Shown: piece by piece, positions 47,585 through 59,878 of the stretch
Numbering within the stretch: the first letter of the stretch is position 1
Layout: the number at the start of each line of letters is the position of its first letter
NCBI GenBank assembly: GCA_009617715.1
Contig: VTFK01000055.1
Span: forward strand, 1-64,000
DNA length: 64,000 nt
From: Plectrocnemia conspersa
Taxonomy: Eukaryota > Arthropoda > Insecta > Trichoptera > Polycentropodidae
Direction: 5' to 3'
Notes under the pieces: generated by a model
What the model was told of the DNA's origin: nothing
Databases searched by the model: none
What the model saw: only the letters and a program-made list of their open reading frames with translations
Made by a program: the position numbers and the translations under genes

Positions 47585-47653
47585 CGAGGTGTAATCAAAC
47601 AGTCCGGTGATTAATTTTATTACGAACAAAGTAATAAGCTTAGATCAAATTTA
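47585..47653. mobile_element. mariner-derivative terminus (same family as 22961)
   Basis: CGAGGTGTAATCAAA at the end, then ATTTTATTACGAACAAAGTA and ATAAGCTTAGATCAAAT, near-identical to the left part of the 22961-23356 element, with TA immediately outside. No opposite terminus was found, so it is a fragment. Confidence 0.75.
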
Positions 47654-47655
47654 AA

Positions 47656-47790
47656 TATACTGTCGCTTCCACAACAATTAGAACTCTGAGGATCGTCCAC
47701 TGACATCATCCCTCCGCCAGCTTTTCCATCACCGCTCGGAGAACACATCGCGCCCATCATCTGTCGCAACATGTAGTAAATAAATCTTAT
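47656..47790 (+). repeat. LTR-like fragment (second copy of the 11.1-kb repeat)
   Basis: CTGAGGATCGTCC, GACATCATCC, CATCATCTGTCGCAACA and AAATAAATC follow the same order as in 11077-11180. Short and diverged. Confidence 0.45.
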
Positions 47791-48619
47791 AAATTTTAAC
47801 TAGTTTTCACATACGTCTAGGCTTCTCAAATCTTAAATATACAAAACTGCAATTGTCAAATTATATTTTAAAAATAAAGAAAATATATTTAATTTTTGAT
47901 TGGAAAACTAAAGTTTTTAGAAAGACGAATTAACTAGTTTAATTCTGATTTTAATATTGAATTTTCCTCTCGTTGATAATTTCCGTTTCTCGCTTTTCCG
48001 TTGATGTTGGCTTAATTGTAAGCAAAAATTTATATAAAATTATATAATTTTGTCGACTATATATTTTATATTTTACTAGATGAATATTCTGGTGATTTAC
48101 CAGTTGTTTGTTTAGTTCTTTTTGAATTATTAACGTCATATTATTCTCTACTTTATTTATTTCAGTATCTTTTTCCTAAGTAGTATTTAGAAAAAAGTCG
48201 TTTTAATAAATCTTTATAATTGTTAAAATATTTTATTTGGGAGGAACTTAGAGTTAATATTAAAAACAGTCGCGCTTAAGTTAAAAATGTTTCTTCAATT
48301 TTTGATTTTAGTGCTGCAAATATTTCTAGTGATAATTTTTTAGTAGAATATTAGAAAGTTTTGAGTCTCAGGTTCAATATCGAATCGAAACGGATTCAAT
48401 TTTTAATTGATAAGTTATATAATATATTAGTAATTGAATATATTATTTAAAATACTTATGGTAAATTTTAAATACACCATTTTCTTGCTTCCAGTTTTTC
48501 TTCAATTTTTAAATTTCTTCGCAAGAAAAATCAAAAAAGTAACATACGCGATACGAGCGAGACCTATAACCACGACAGAGACCAAACTTTGGAAAATTGC
48601 ACTTTTCCGAAACTTTATA
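47791..48619. other. AT-rich DNA, nothing recognised
   Basis: No feature supported. Confidence 0.5.
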
Positions 48620-49150
48620 ATTTTATTCATTAAACGGCTTTCGGCCAGTTTTAGCGCACCCCTGGCCGCGAGCCAAGGGCCGGATTTAACGATTCGAAAT
48701 TGCCCCCCGGGACGTGCACGCCCTTTCCGCCGGGACGGTCCCGCGGGCTCATTAGTCCCGCACGTGTGCGAGGTTTGGCGTCCCGCAATTAGCCGGGCTC
48801 GGATTTCGCGACAGCAATTATTATATGATACGACAGTGACGATGTTCAACAAAAATGCTGCGCAATCTGAGCCGGCCCTGGCGTTATACAATGACGAGAC
48901 GGAAGAATTTTCGTTAATTACGAGATGCGTAGGAATAAATGAGCGAATACGGAAGAGTTTGTTTAATTAGATGCTCTCGGGGTGTTACTAGTAGAGAGAG
49001 TGGGTCTCGCTTAATTGTGACTTCAGTGGACGACAACCATTTGCTTGCAGAGTCACATTTAAATAATACAGATTTATCTGCTATATGCGTTTTTGGATAT
49101 GCGTCCGCGTATGCTGTGGAAGCGCCGTTTCTTGAATATCATTTCATTTA
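48620..49150. other. CpG-rich noncoding island or distal promoter
   Basis: GC-rich core at 48640-48820 (CCCCTGGCCGCGAGCCAAGG, GGGACGGTCCCGCGGGCTC). Long frames exist on both strands (178 and 129 codons) but share the AT-rich upstream half and show no motif. No convincing TATA/donor combination was seen. Candidate regulatory island. Confidence 0.35.
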
Positions 49151-50718
49151 AAAATGATTAATAGGTAACCTGAAAAACTATTTTCTGCTTGCTTATACGA
49201 TGGAAAATTGAGGTCGCGAGTAGTGTTGTTTATTGTTGTTTAAATATTAATATTAGTGAATATAATTTTTGATTTTTTAAAACTAAGAACTATTATTTAA
49301 ATTTCGCTGAATTTATAATCCTATCATAATCACATTAGTTTGAGCTGATCATTTTATAATTTGTTAAAATTATTAATGTGCGATAGTGCGAGCAAGCTTA
49401 CTTGCTCCATCGTTGAGGAGCAAGATCCTATTATTATTTTTTAGGCTTTAATTAGTTGTTGTTGCTAAATAACTACTGAGTGATTGTATTAACTACTAAC
49501 TTTATGTTTATAAATTAAAAAATAAACTGTACCATTTTAAAAACAGTTTTTTAAAACACGTTGCATTAATTACACACCATTTTTTTTCTTCTTAAAATCT
49601 CGTTCAGGATTAACAAATCATTTCGAGTAATTGACCGTAGGTTGTTATTATTTTTTTCTGGTGAGCATGAATAATAACCCGTGAGAACCGCACACGGAGA
49701 ATTTGCTCATTTTTTTATTCTTCTTCTTCTTTATCCACAATCGTTAATTTAACAACGACCGTAAAGTGTTACGATAATCACGCGTATGTATTTTATAAAA
49801 TTAATTAACGCGCCCCACCTGTTAGGGATTTTACGATCAATTAAAGCCGAAGTAAAAAAACTTGTTTCGTTTTTGACGGTACATACATACATTCGCATAC
49901 AATGAGAGTCACACCTTTTACTTTCGTTCAGGATGTAATTTATGTAGTGAAAAAAAACCGCCACGGTTATTGGGCAATTGCTAGGTGACGGCAGAAATAA
50001 CTTTTCGGTATTGTTATGCTTAATTAATTAATTTGTTGCGTGCGCTATGTTATGGAACAATTAAATTTTAAATTAATGGATTTTAATTTATAGTAAAAAC
50101 TAATCTAATAAAACTCGTTATTTATTACTCTAATTAAAAAGTCGATTAACAAATTTAAAGCGATTAAAATGATTGAAGTGCTACAATGAGAATTCCTATA
50201 TTCTTAAGAGTGAATGTGTATTACCAGTGAAGTTATATTTTCACTGGTATATAAAAAAGGCTGCCTGTCTCTTATTATTTTTCTTTAAAATTTATAAAAA
50301 ATATCAGAGCATGTAGTTGCTTTAGGACTATTACTAGAAATATATGCAATGTAATAGCTTCCAAAACGATTAGTAATAAACATTCTTGAGAAATCTGCAA
50401 ATGGGTACGGATAAATGTAATTAAACATGCAGCCGGTTGTGCGTTTATTTTTAAAATGCTACAGCAGGTGTTTTTAAAGCTTATGAAAAAATTGAACTTA
50501 TCTCAATTGCTATTTGCTAGCTTAATCAATACTATAATTTTTAAATAAAAGGTTAAAATTAATTTATTTGTGTCAGAAAATTTCGGGATAGAGTCATAAA
50601 CATTATTTAAAAATATAATACTAGATTAGCAATATTGATTTTTAAAAGCTTTAAATTTATTTTAGCTGTCTGCATCTAAGCTATTAGAAAAATATTTCGT
50701 TTAAAGGCTCATATAATC
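49151..50718. other. AT-rich DNA with hairpins
   Basis: A GAGCAAG-type hairpin lies near 49390-49428. An exact 9-bp-arm hairpin (TACCAGTGA/TCACTGGTA) is at 50222-50249. Modest GC at 49670-49990. No gene. Confidence 0.4.
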
Positions 50719-50878
50719 CAGACGCGAATAGTGATATACATTTGCGTGTTAAGTGACGAGAGTGAGTGAGAAGTAGTAAGCGTACGGAACGAATGTAACG
50801 CAAGCCCTATCTCTCACTCACACTCGTCACGTAACACGCGAGCGAGCGAAAGGGAATGTATCTCACCGTACGCGCCTG
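50719..50878. mobile_element. Near-palindromic MITE, copy 1
   Basis: The left end (CAGACGCG...GTGTTAAGTGACGAGAGTGAG) is inverted at the right (CAGGCGCGTACGGTGAGATA...GTGTTACGTGACGAGTGTGAG). About 160 bp, no coding capacity. The same family occurs at 59697-59853. A partial duplicated ATAAT flanks it. Confidence 0.85.
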
Positions 50879-52439
50879 ATAATTCATAATATATATATTT
50901 TGAATTTCGCACTTTGCGTAATTTTCTAGCCACATTTGTCGAATTATTAACATTAAAAAATTATATAAAAATTATTAGTGAATATTAAATGTTTTCAATT
51001 TGACAGGTTGCCTGTATATGTTCGTTAGCAAAATCCAATGTGTCAATTTTTTGCAAAATGGCGACAAGTATAAAAACTTAAACACTCGTAACTCAGTAAG
51101 TTTACATTTTAACGAATAGATCGCTATATATGAAACGTTTAAAAGCCTAAACTTCATCTAAATAAAATATAAAAAAATAGTTTTTTGCTTCAAAACAAGC
51201 AATGTATCAGTTCGATCGGACCCCATACAAGCCATTTTGAGACTTTCAGTAGAGTTAACGCTCTTATGGTATCCTTCATCAGGGTAGCATATCCTAAATG
51301 TAGCATAATATATATCTACTACTTTCTTGCGTTGATGCAGCTATGACGATCTATAAATTTACATAAGCCACCTAAGTTCACATATTTTAATGATTTAATA
51401 GGAATAAAAATATGAAAAATATAACCATTAGAATCAAGGAATTTATTTTACAGACATGTTTTTCATGATCATTACAACCAGAAAAATACTTTAAAAACAT
51501 TCCATTTTAAACGTTGTTTAAAATATTTTTTTTGTAAAAATTCGAAAATAAGTTGGACATACATAGCTAGTATTGCTACTATTTTTTATACTGCTGATCT
51601 TTTTTAGCCTAGTTCAAAAAAATATTTATAAATGTATTTATAAAATATTTCTTACTAAATTTAGAATTATATTATATGCTTAAATAAAATTTTTATTAAA
51701 AAAACATTTAAAATATGGTATATTAATTGTATATCAAAAATTAATAATGGTAGAAGTAAATAAAACAAATAGGAAAGATATACTTTTCTGTGCAAAACTT
51801 GATGCAAAATTTGTAAATGTGTCTGTTCTTGATACTGCGTCACATAATCTAAAAAAAGTATCGAATATGAAGTTGAATTCTTATGATTTAAATGATTGCT
51901 TCTATCATAAAGATTGTTTCTTTAGGGCGCTTACTGTATCGTTATAAATTTAATTGAAAAAATATACATATATGCATGTGTGTTAAGATTGATCTAAATT
52001 ACTTTATGATAGGATTATTCGGGAATAATGTTTGGTTGTATCTGTAATTCTCAGAATCGGTATTGGATCTAGTGGTTTTGTTCCGCTTGATTGTGCATTC
52101 AATACACATTATGACTTTATCGATGTTGATAATGAAACAAGAATCTAATAAGTCATAATTTAACTTTATACTACATAATTATTTATAATATATTGTTATT
52201 TAATATAAATATTTTAAAGTATACAAAATACAATACCCGACAATAATTCTTATCCGTTTTTTAACTGAAAATTATTTAGATTTACTTATAAGGTATAGAG
52301 GAAATAAAAATAATTTAGTTGTATAATAAGTTAATAGTTATACTAACAAAAAATAGTATTTTAACACAAGTACGTTTTTGCGTAACGTAAGAATCAAGAA
52401 GGAAATCAGTAACATTAAAAAACTTTGTGACTCAAGTAT
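50879..52439. other. AT-rich DNA, nothing firm
   Basis: A 66-codon frame (51747-51947) has no motif. No element ends seen. Confidence 0.45.
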
Positions 52440-53480
52440 GTTTGTTTTTAAAGTAGATGTCCTCTCTTTAAAAAAACGAGAGCAATAAACCAAATAACTT
52501 ATTTCTACTAGTTAAACAAAAAATTGCAGAAATGCATTGAAATCAAATTTAATAAAATAACGAAAGAGTTTAAGCAAATCCTAAGTGACAGATTTACAAG
52601 ACTATTTAAAAAAAAATAACTGCAACTGAAGGCACAAGTTATTTTTTTCTGTAAAGCAACAATCAAACAATCACGAATGCATAAATCAACTAGAAAATGA
52701 AAAATGGAAAATAAATAATAAAGAAAAATATTGAAAACACTAAATCAACATTAATAAATAATTAATTCCATAAGTTAAAAAGGCATAAGCTTAAAAAACT
52801 CTCTTGGGCGATATTTAATTACAGAACGTGTTTAAAGAACTTCCAAAGAAATGTCAAAATAATTACAAACATTTTTAATTCCAAAACACACTGGAACGTG
52901 TCACATTATCTTTATTTCAAAACCAAAAAAGAACCCAGGAGACGTAAAATCTTACAAGAAAATAAGTTTTTTCGCCTATTTGAATGAATATATTTGAGAA
53001 GCTACTGCTACGTAGAATAAATCCAATACTATAGCAACGAGAGATAATCTTAAGTCACCAATTCAGCTTTTTGCAAAAGCACGGCACAATTGAACAAATA
53101 TACCAAGTAGAAAACGAGATTAATAAAAATCTATGAAAGAGGAAATATTGCTCAGCTGCCTTTCTGGATATAAATCAGGCTTTCGAAAAAGTGTGACAAA
53201 ATAGATTCAAATATGAAATTAAAAAAGCACACAAATTTGGAGTAAAATAAAACAAATGGGATTAGAGGTTAATGGGCAAATCTTTGCATACAAATATAAC
53301 AAGCAACTCCAATATAGAAATAATTCAGAGGTTCAAAAATATATTTTTAAAGTGATGCTCCGTGCCCCAAACTTTTATATTTATAAAAACTTTAAAATTA
53401 CATTTGTCAAGGAAGAAGTGGAAAATTCCAGATAAAAATATGGAAAAATTTCAACAAATTTCATCATGAAAATATTTTAT
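52440..53480 (+). pseudogene. LINE-C: jockey-clade ORF2, heavily decayed
   Basis: Across shifting plus-strand frames the jockey order is readable. The pre-RT region (ITKEFKQILSDRF, TATEG) is at about 52550-52630, KELPKKCQNN near 52838, and KPKKNPGDVKSYKKIS, the start of RT, near 52922. NKSNTIATRD and the QHGTIEQIY-like block follow, then CSAAFLDINQAFEKV (RT motif A) at about 53150-53195. The catalytic YxDD segment is missing; the sequence jumps to the C-terminal region SNSNIEIIQRF and KITFVKEEVE. Many stops: an old copy distinct from LINE-A and LINE-B. The start coordinate is approximate. Confidence 0.8.
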
Positions 53481-53559
53481 TGATCCACTATTAAATTGAT
53501 CATAATGCTGAAATACCGGTATTTGATATACTTTTGCATTTCATGTGATTTTATGTTGT

Positions 53560-53960
53560 ATTTAAAAGGTTGACCGCCCGCGTGGCTTAACATTTCCTTT
53601 CGGTAAAATTTAGCGAGCGTTTTCTGCAAAGAATTCGAGCCAATTAGAGAGATGCCTGAGGAACGATAACAAGTGAAACTATAAGCTTAATAACATCATT
53701 AGTGCTGCGGAAAAGAAAAATTATCGTTCGGTTCGGGTTGTAATTGCATTGGTGCGACAGAGACAAACGTGTATGGGTAAAAGAGACTCGCGACTAATAA
53801 ATGTGCACAGTCAAAACATAATTAGTGCTCGGCATATGCGCGGACACGGATCGGCGCCAAAGGACTCAGAGATAATTAAAAAATAAAATAATTAGTCAAA
53901 AAATAATATGAACAACACCTGGTAATTTTAGAAAAGACACCTGGCAACCTCTGACGATTA
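53560..53960. other. GC-elevated noncoding island
   Basis: GGTTGACCGCCCGCGTGGC at the start, GGTTCGGGTTGTAATTGC and GACACGGATCGGCGCC later. No coding frame. Candidate regulatory element. Confidence 0.35.
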
Positions 53961-55295
53961 ATCCGATTTGAATGATCGTGGCAGGAAATCGTTTTAAAAC
54001 GTTACAAAATTATGTATTAAAAATAAACGATTGACGTCGCTGTATACTTTATAATTATGTGCATGCTCTCATAGAATTAGAATCACTTATTTTTTATGTG
54101 GTAACTGTATAGTATGTTTTCAAAAATAAATGGAGAACGAATTTATTCATATAAAAGTCGTTTGAATTAACAGCTGATTCAACCTTTAACCTTCTATCCG
54201 CCGTGGAAATTCAAAATAGATAATAATTCTAAATATGCGCAGGTTATTGATTAAATCAAATACACAAAAATATTTTTTAAAGGTTATTTTTATAGTAAAA
54301 AAATATTGTCTGTAAGTAATTATTTTGGATAATTGTATATGCGTCATGTCAGTGAATTATTAATTTAAAACTAATTACGGATATTTATTCATAATTAAAT
54401 ATTTTTAGCTGATTTATTTTCGTCCCTTTTAAAATAAAAACACGCTTCGTGAAAAAATATGAACAAAGTTTGGTCGATTCGCTCGTAATTACCGAGTTAA
54501 TTCGCTTTTTGGGTTAATTTACGTCTGCTTTTCCAATTTACATAACGCAATTTCAATTAGAGGGGGGGGAGGGAAAAATCCCGAGGGTTCCAGGCGATAA
54601 ATTAAAAACGAAAATTAAACGCCACTCAATGTTTTTTTTATTATTATTTTTGATTTGAAACAACCGATTTTTAAAAATAACTTTAGATTCGCTATTGTCG
54701 TTAATTAACTTGAAATTGTGTTTGCGTTTGAGTGTATTTAATGATTTAATGAACGTCACTGAAATTAATGCCCAGTCAGTGATTTGTATGTGCGTATGAA
54801 TAAATTTAGTGCTTCGAGTGATTCACTCGATTTTTAAAACGTGATGTTTGAAATTGGTTTAGTAATGAACATATACGTAGTAAAGATAGTAGTAAAAGTT
54901 TATTTTTAATTTGCATATAGATTGTTATTTTACCTAAATTTTCATATGCACTTTAGGTAATGAAAAGACATTTTTGTTTAACAAATTAGTAATCAATGGC
55001 AATGAAAAATGAACAACATACAATATTATGATTTTATTTATTTCTATTAAATTAATCTGAAATTGTATGATTAAGCATGAATATATACATATATATTTAA
55101 TAAAAATTATACGATAATCTTAGCTGTACTATTTTTGCTTATTTTCTGCAAATTTCCATAAATCATATTTTTTCAATTAAAATAATGTAATAAAATGGTT
55201 ATCAATAACAATGATTTTATTATGTGTTTTTTGAATCACAAAGTATATTTTGTTCGTTGTATTACAGTAGGTATTATAACTGATGTCATCTTAAA
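53961..55295. other. AT-rich DNA downstream of the F-box gene
   Basis: A G-run (GAGGGGGGGGAGGG) lies near 54560. A 68-codon minus frame there has no motif. No polyadenylation site can be called with confidence. Confidence 0.45.
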
Positions 55296-55764
55296 TTAAA
55301 ATTTATAATATAATGTAGCAAGTCTCTGTCTCTTCATCGGTCTTTCAATGGGACTTTGTCCTCTCTTGTTTTTTTGAGGCAGACTGAAGCTTTTGTTAAA
55401 TTGAGTCGCAATAGATACCGTTTTGATCATTCCTTCCGTCAAAATGAGTATTCTTTGGTTAATCTGGTCCATTCTGGCTATCCTCACGTGTTTTCTCAGT
55501 TTGATCCTTAAACTTTTGTCGCTCTTGATGATTTTCCTCCATTTGTCGTTCACAAGGGAAGTCGTATATAACGAATATCCATCAAGCATCCTGTAAAAAA
55601 ACAAAACTTTTAGTTAAAGTATAAATAAAATATTATAACAATCAAATAATATACCTGAAAACGATTGCAGCTAATTTTAGTGGAAGTTTTCCGATTATAT
55701 CAACGTTTGGATTAATCAAAGATGATGTTTCCATTACACGGAGAATTGAGAAAAACCCTTCCAT
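55296..55764 (-). CDS. Small F-box protein, two exons
   Basis: Exon 1 is 55764-55655 and exon 2 is 55590-55296, separated by a 64-bp intron with GT at 55654-55653 and a pyrimidine-rich TTTTTTACAG acceptor. The splice restores one frame of 134 codons; the ATG is the first after an in-frame stop. Residues about 24-60 fit an F-box: IGKLPLKLAAIVFRMLDGYS, then LVNDKWRKIIKSD (LPxxL..IFxxLDxxSLxxxxLVxxxWxxII). F-box proteins bind Skp1 in SCF ubiquitin ligases and present substrates. The C-terminus is basic (RPMKRQRL) with no recognised substrate domain, so the target is unknown. The intron falls inside the F-box. Alternative: a recently inactivated fragment, but there is no frame damage. Confidence 0.7.
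55591..55654 (-). other. Intron of the F-box gene
   Basis: 64 bp, GT...AG on the minus strand, AT-rich with a T-run before the acceptor. The size is typical of short insect introns. Confidence 0.7.
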
Positions 55765-57169
55765 TTTAAATGATGATTGAAATATTCTCAATGTTAGAAT
55801 GATTTTTGTTTAAAAAGTAGCAGCTCAGTTGAGTTAGAACGTAGCTCTCCGAAATATTATGTATATACAATGGAACGTAGCGCGCCGAATTTTTAAATTT
55901 ATATGCTCTTGAATTGTTATGTTTTTCCTATAATGAAGTTTTACATATTTAGTATACAAATATATATTTTTTGTTAATGCTTGAGTCGAATATGGAAAAG
56001 TATAGGGTGTTACTATAGATGCTGCCATCTTATACGTAATAGTGGACACAGCTTTAATCCGTTTTTAAAATAATTTCGAGCTGTTTCTGTTTTTCTTTTA
56101 TTTTAAGTATTAAGGTACGGTTTAAAAAGAGAATATTCTCATTATAGAGCAAATTTTATTTGTTCAACATCTGCAATTTAAAAAATATTCTTCTTGCGGG
56201 TGCTTGATACAATAGTCTGTGTCGCGATATTTCTGCATTATTTGGACTGTACTTATGTTTTAATCTTATATGTGCTTACTCAATTAGTAGTATTTTTTGA
56301 ATTTGTAATCTAACGAGTTTTAAAAAACTTCACCATTATACACATAATATATTATGGATTTCTATCTGATGGAAGAGATCTTTTTTTTTGAAATTGAGTG
56401 TGAGTTATTTGGATTCAAAGCGACAGTAAAGATAATGATTATGCTGTTCGCTTCATAAGATTCTCATGTCATCTGGACGAAGTACCGTTACACGAAAGAG
56501 CATGCTTTATCTCTTTCTTCGTTGCATACCACACCACTCCCACTTTTATTTCTAGGGGATCGGCGTCAGTTCTGGATTGTTAAATGAATAAATTTGATTA
56601 ACCTACAATACCACTAACTTCATTCCATAATTTTACTACTTATGTATCTGATTTTTTTTTAATTTTGTGCAGAATTTTAACGATATTTTAAATAAATATA
56701 ATTATTATAGTCATTATTAAATGTATTCTTACTACTTTTGTTTCCAAAACCAATAAAATATTTATATTTATTATAAGAAAAGAGCATTATTATATAATAA
56801 AAATAAAATGGTAAATATTTCTTTAGAAGTGCAGGGTAACACCCCCACGGTGTATGGCTGAGAGGCAAATAGTAGTGGATTCTAATTAGAATGTAACGGT
56901 AAACCGTCGAGCTCGATAGGGAATCTTATGATGCATTCTGTTCCAAGTTTAGTTGATCCCATTTCATTATAATTGGTTAATTTATTAAATAAAGACAATT
57001 ATCAATCTAGTATAAATTTTTCAATGGCACAAATATCACATTTTTTTACGGAAGCGCTGCTATTTTTTTTTTAATATGTTGTGCTAAAATATTTAGAGAC
57101 CACCAGTACTTCACACTGTATCAGGTTTACTGCTTTATCAGATATTTTAATTACTATATGAGGGCAAAA
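55765..57169. other. Upstream region of the F-box gene, AT-rich
   Basis: The first 300 bp should hold the minus-strand promoter; GCAGCTCAGTTGAG near 55821 includes a TCAGT-like initiator on the plus strand only. No clear TATA/Inr pair on the minus strand. GAACGTAGCTCTCCGAA at 55838-55854 recurs as GAACGTAGCGCGCCGAA at 55873-55889. The rest has no feature. Confidence 0.4.
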
Positions 57170-57510
57170 TACGATCTTGCCCCAACTCGCTCCCCCAACA
57201 CACGTGTTAATTGTTGATGAGGCTCACGTGTCTCGTGTCCGCCGTTAAAACCGAGATGAAACGCAACTAAATTGGAGTCAGGATTAATCTGGGAGCGCCG
57301 TCAAACTTTTCACCTATTAGGATGAGCGTTAATCAAAACTAGGCTAATCAACAGGACCCGCCAGCGCTTCCACATCCGTGCATAATTAAAACGTTGTAAT
57401 CTCGCCGGTTATATCCTAAAACTTTTTTAATTAAACGTACATCTTCGACTTTAATTACGGACGTGTACACTTTTACCAATTAACGGACGTTGCCTCTGAG
57501 CCATTACTGA
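57170..57510. other. GC-elevated noncoding island with two CACGTG E-boxes
   Basis: CACGTG at 57201-57206 and 57225-57230, near TTAATTG and GATTAATC homeodomain-type sites. Non-repetitive, not coding. Candidate enhancer. Confidence 0.4.
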
Positions 57511-57579
57511 GGGTTGATTGTTTGATTTATAGCAAAAAAGTTAGATTATTATAAACCGTATTATGAAGTTGTAATCTAC

Positions 57580-57660
57580 TATAGTAGCTTAATCCGTAAA
57601 GTATCAAGTTTATAACACCGGGGGACTGGTTTAGATTCTCAACAGCAGACTTAACGACTT
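57580..57660 (+). repeat. Degenerate tRNA-derived SINE head
   Basis: A box-A-like TAGCTTAATCCG (57585-57596) and a box-B-like GGTTTAGATTCTC (57628-57640), then CAACAGCAGAC. Spacing fits a tRNA-like promoter; sequence is diverged from the other two SINEs. Confidence 0.45.
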
Positions 57661-58185
57661 CTTTAAATGATAGTTATTAAAAAATAAATAGTATATATAA
57701 TTTAATAAAAATGGCAAACATATAATGAAAAAATATATACAATTTTTTTCATATTACTAGATTATGATTATGTTACTCTCATTATATTTTATTAACTAGG
57801 GTAGTAGCAGATTTAATAAAATATATTAATAAATAGGCTTCATTTAGGTTTAAATTCAGTAGTGGTTTAGCAATGTACATACATACATATATAGTTTGCA
57901 AATTATTGATTTAAATTATTTTTAAAAGTTTCACAATAACACGTTTTTATAAAAAGAAAGATATAATTCATTTACTTTGTTAAACAAATCCAACAAATAT
58001 TAAGCAAAGCACGTCCATTTTTCAGTCCTAAAGATAAAATAAAGTTCTGCTTTTCGCTGTGAACTAGGAACTACAATTACTATTCCACTACATGTATTTA
58101 TAACATATATAGTGGAATTTAATTTTACGAACCCATCTATTTATTTTTACAGTACGGCTATAGACAATGTTTAATATAAATTATA
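57661..58185. other. AT-rich DNA, nothing recognised
   Basis: No feature supported. Confidence 0.5.
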
Positions 58186-58221
58186 TACTAAATGTCGGTT
58201 TCTCACTGGTATGAGGTACCG
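58186..58221. repeat. Dispersed repeat R-CGG, copy 2
   Basis: AAATGTCGGTTTCTCACTGG then TATGAGGTACCGCAG, matching 25262-25300. Confidence 0.65.
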
Positions 58222-58559
58222 CAGCAAATTTTAAAATATTATTAATATACTGAAATATTTCATAGTAATAACTCTAAGGCCTTATATAATTAAAAAAATA
58301 TGTTTTTATTGATTTAAAGATGAGCATGAACTATCTGACATATATTGATCTTTATAAAAAAATTCTCATAAATTCGTGAAATTGTAGCAAAAATTTGCAG
58401 AACGAAATGCCAACAATGATAAAAATTTCACTAGGAACAAAACGCAATTAAAATATAAATCAAACCAGCTAAATTCTGAAAGAAAACCAGCGCTAATACA
58501 TACATATAGTACAAGATTATACGAAAAAAACTACATCACATCTAAAGGGCACTTCTCCC
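58222..58559. other. AT-rich DNA
   Basis: Nothing recognised. Confidence 0.45.
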
Positions 58560-58900
58560 GCTTTCTATTGCTTCCGGACCCGCTTTACAACTCATTAAGG
58601 CTTTTTTTTCTTCTATCTATCATGTCGCCTCTTAGCTATCTGATCTGCATAATGACATTCTCTATCTCTCGCTAGCTGTAAACCGTTCGCAATTACAATA
58701 TCCACATGCGTCGGTTGATATTTAATTAATTAAAACGCGTTTCGATCGTGTGAGTCTTCATGGTAATTAGACGCGAAGAATGAGCCGTTTAGATTAAAAA
58801 CGTTCGATATTATATGGCCCGTGTGCTATGAACGTGTATTCATCATATTATAATACCGATACATGTATCTGTAAAAGTTTTAGAAACAATTGGGCACGGT
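58560..58900. other. GC-elevated noncoding island
   Basis: Includes GCTTCCGGACCCGC, TAATTAATTAAAACGCG and TGGTAATTAGACGCG. Not coding. Candidate regulatory element. Confidence 0.35.
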
Positions 58901-59696
58901 CTGATTGTTAAGCTCGAAAGCTTAATTATACTAATTAGTAATAGTTTATTATTTATGATGTTGTATTGAGTTATGCAAATATTGATCAAGAACTGGATAA
59001 GGACAGCGACAGTTTTTGTATAGAACTATAGTTAATGATTTATTATACACTATAATTTTCTCACGCCATTTTATATACGAGGTTTAGATTTTTTAATACT
59101 ATTAATAATTAATAATTAACTGATGCATTTAAATAGATATAATTTATTTGTTATTGTTTCGTATTATTATGAATGTGATATCTAGAAAGTATCTTAATTG
59201 TATTTTAATTTGCATTGTTTTCTTTTTTTGGTCTTATCGAAGTATTATACACAGTCATCTGAAGTCGTTCACTAAACATTAGATAGTCTTACAGAGTTAT
59301 GCTATATGATTTTATAAGTTACTATCAGATGAATCTTGTCTCGTTACTATTAAATTTGCTTGTTTGTAAAGATGCATTTTTTTTAATCATTTCATTAAAT
59401 TGTTATAAATATTTTAAAAATAACGATATTAATATTAGTTTAATGCGAGTACATTTTTTTATAAATATCAGAATTACAATATTCAAAATATGTAACGATT
59501 AAAAATTTGCTGTTTTGCTTAGTCCAGTTTTTATGATAACATTAAATCTGAGATCGCACAGTCATTGATTGATTTGTTCATGATAGTTTTATTTACTATG
59601 ATTATCTGGATAGTCGTCTCAAGTGATCGTAATAGACTTTTCTTAAACCTCGAACTTTTAGTATTTAATCATCAATGAAATTTTTTGATTTTCTGT
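58901..59696. other. AT-rich DNA, nothing recognised
   Basis: A 67-codon frame (59299-59502) is AT-rich without motif. Confidence 0.5.
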
Positions 59697-59853
59697 AGAC
59701 GCGTATGGTGAGATACTTTCGCTTTCGCTCGTTCGCGTGTTAAGTGACGAGAGTGAGTGAGAGATAAGGGCGTGCGGAACGCATGTAACGCATGCCCTTA
59801 TCTCTCACTCACTCTCACGAGCGAAAGAGAAACTATCTTACGGTTCGCGCCTG
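59697..59853. mobile_element. Near-palindromic MITE, copy 2
   Basis: AGACGCGTATGGTGAGATA at the left, inverted as AGGCGCGAACCGTAAGATA at the right. The arms continue as TGACGAGAGTGAGTGAGAGA and AAGGGCGTGCGGAACGCATG. About 157 bp, same family as 50719-50878. It lies 25 bp from the Tigger element. Confidence 0.85.
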
Positions 59854-59878
59854 CTTTTTTTTGAATCGAAGTAAATTA

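Noticed and set aside
48434..48970. 178-codon plus-strand open frame
   Set aside because: Its first half is AT-rich sequence and its second a CpG island; the opposite strand is open for 129 codons; no family motif or splice signals.
51747..51947. 66-codon plus frame resembling a peptide gene
   Set aside because: No signal peptide, cleavage sites, domain or splice signals.
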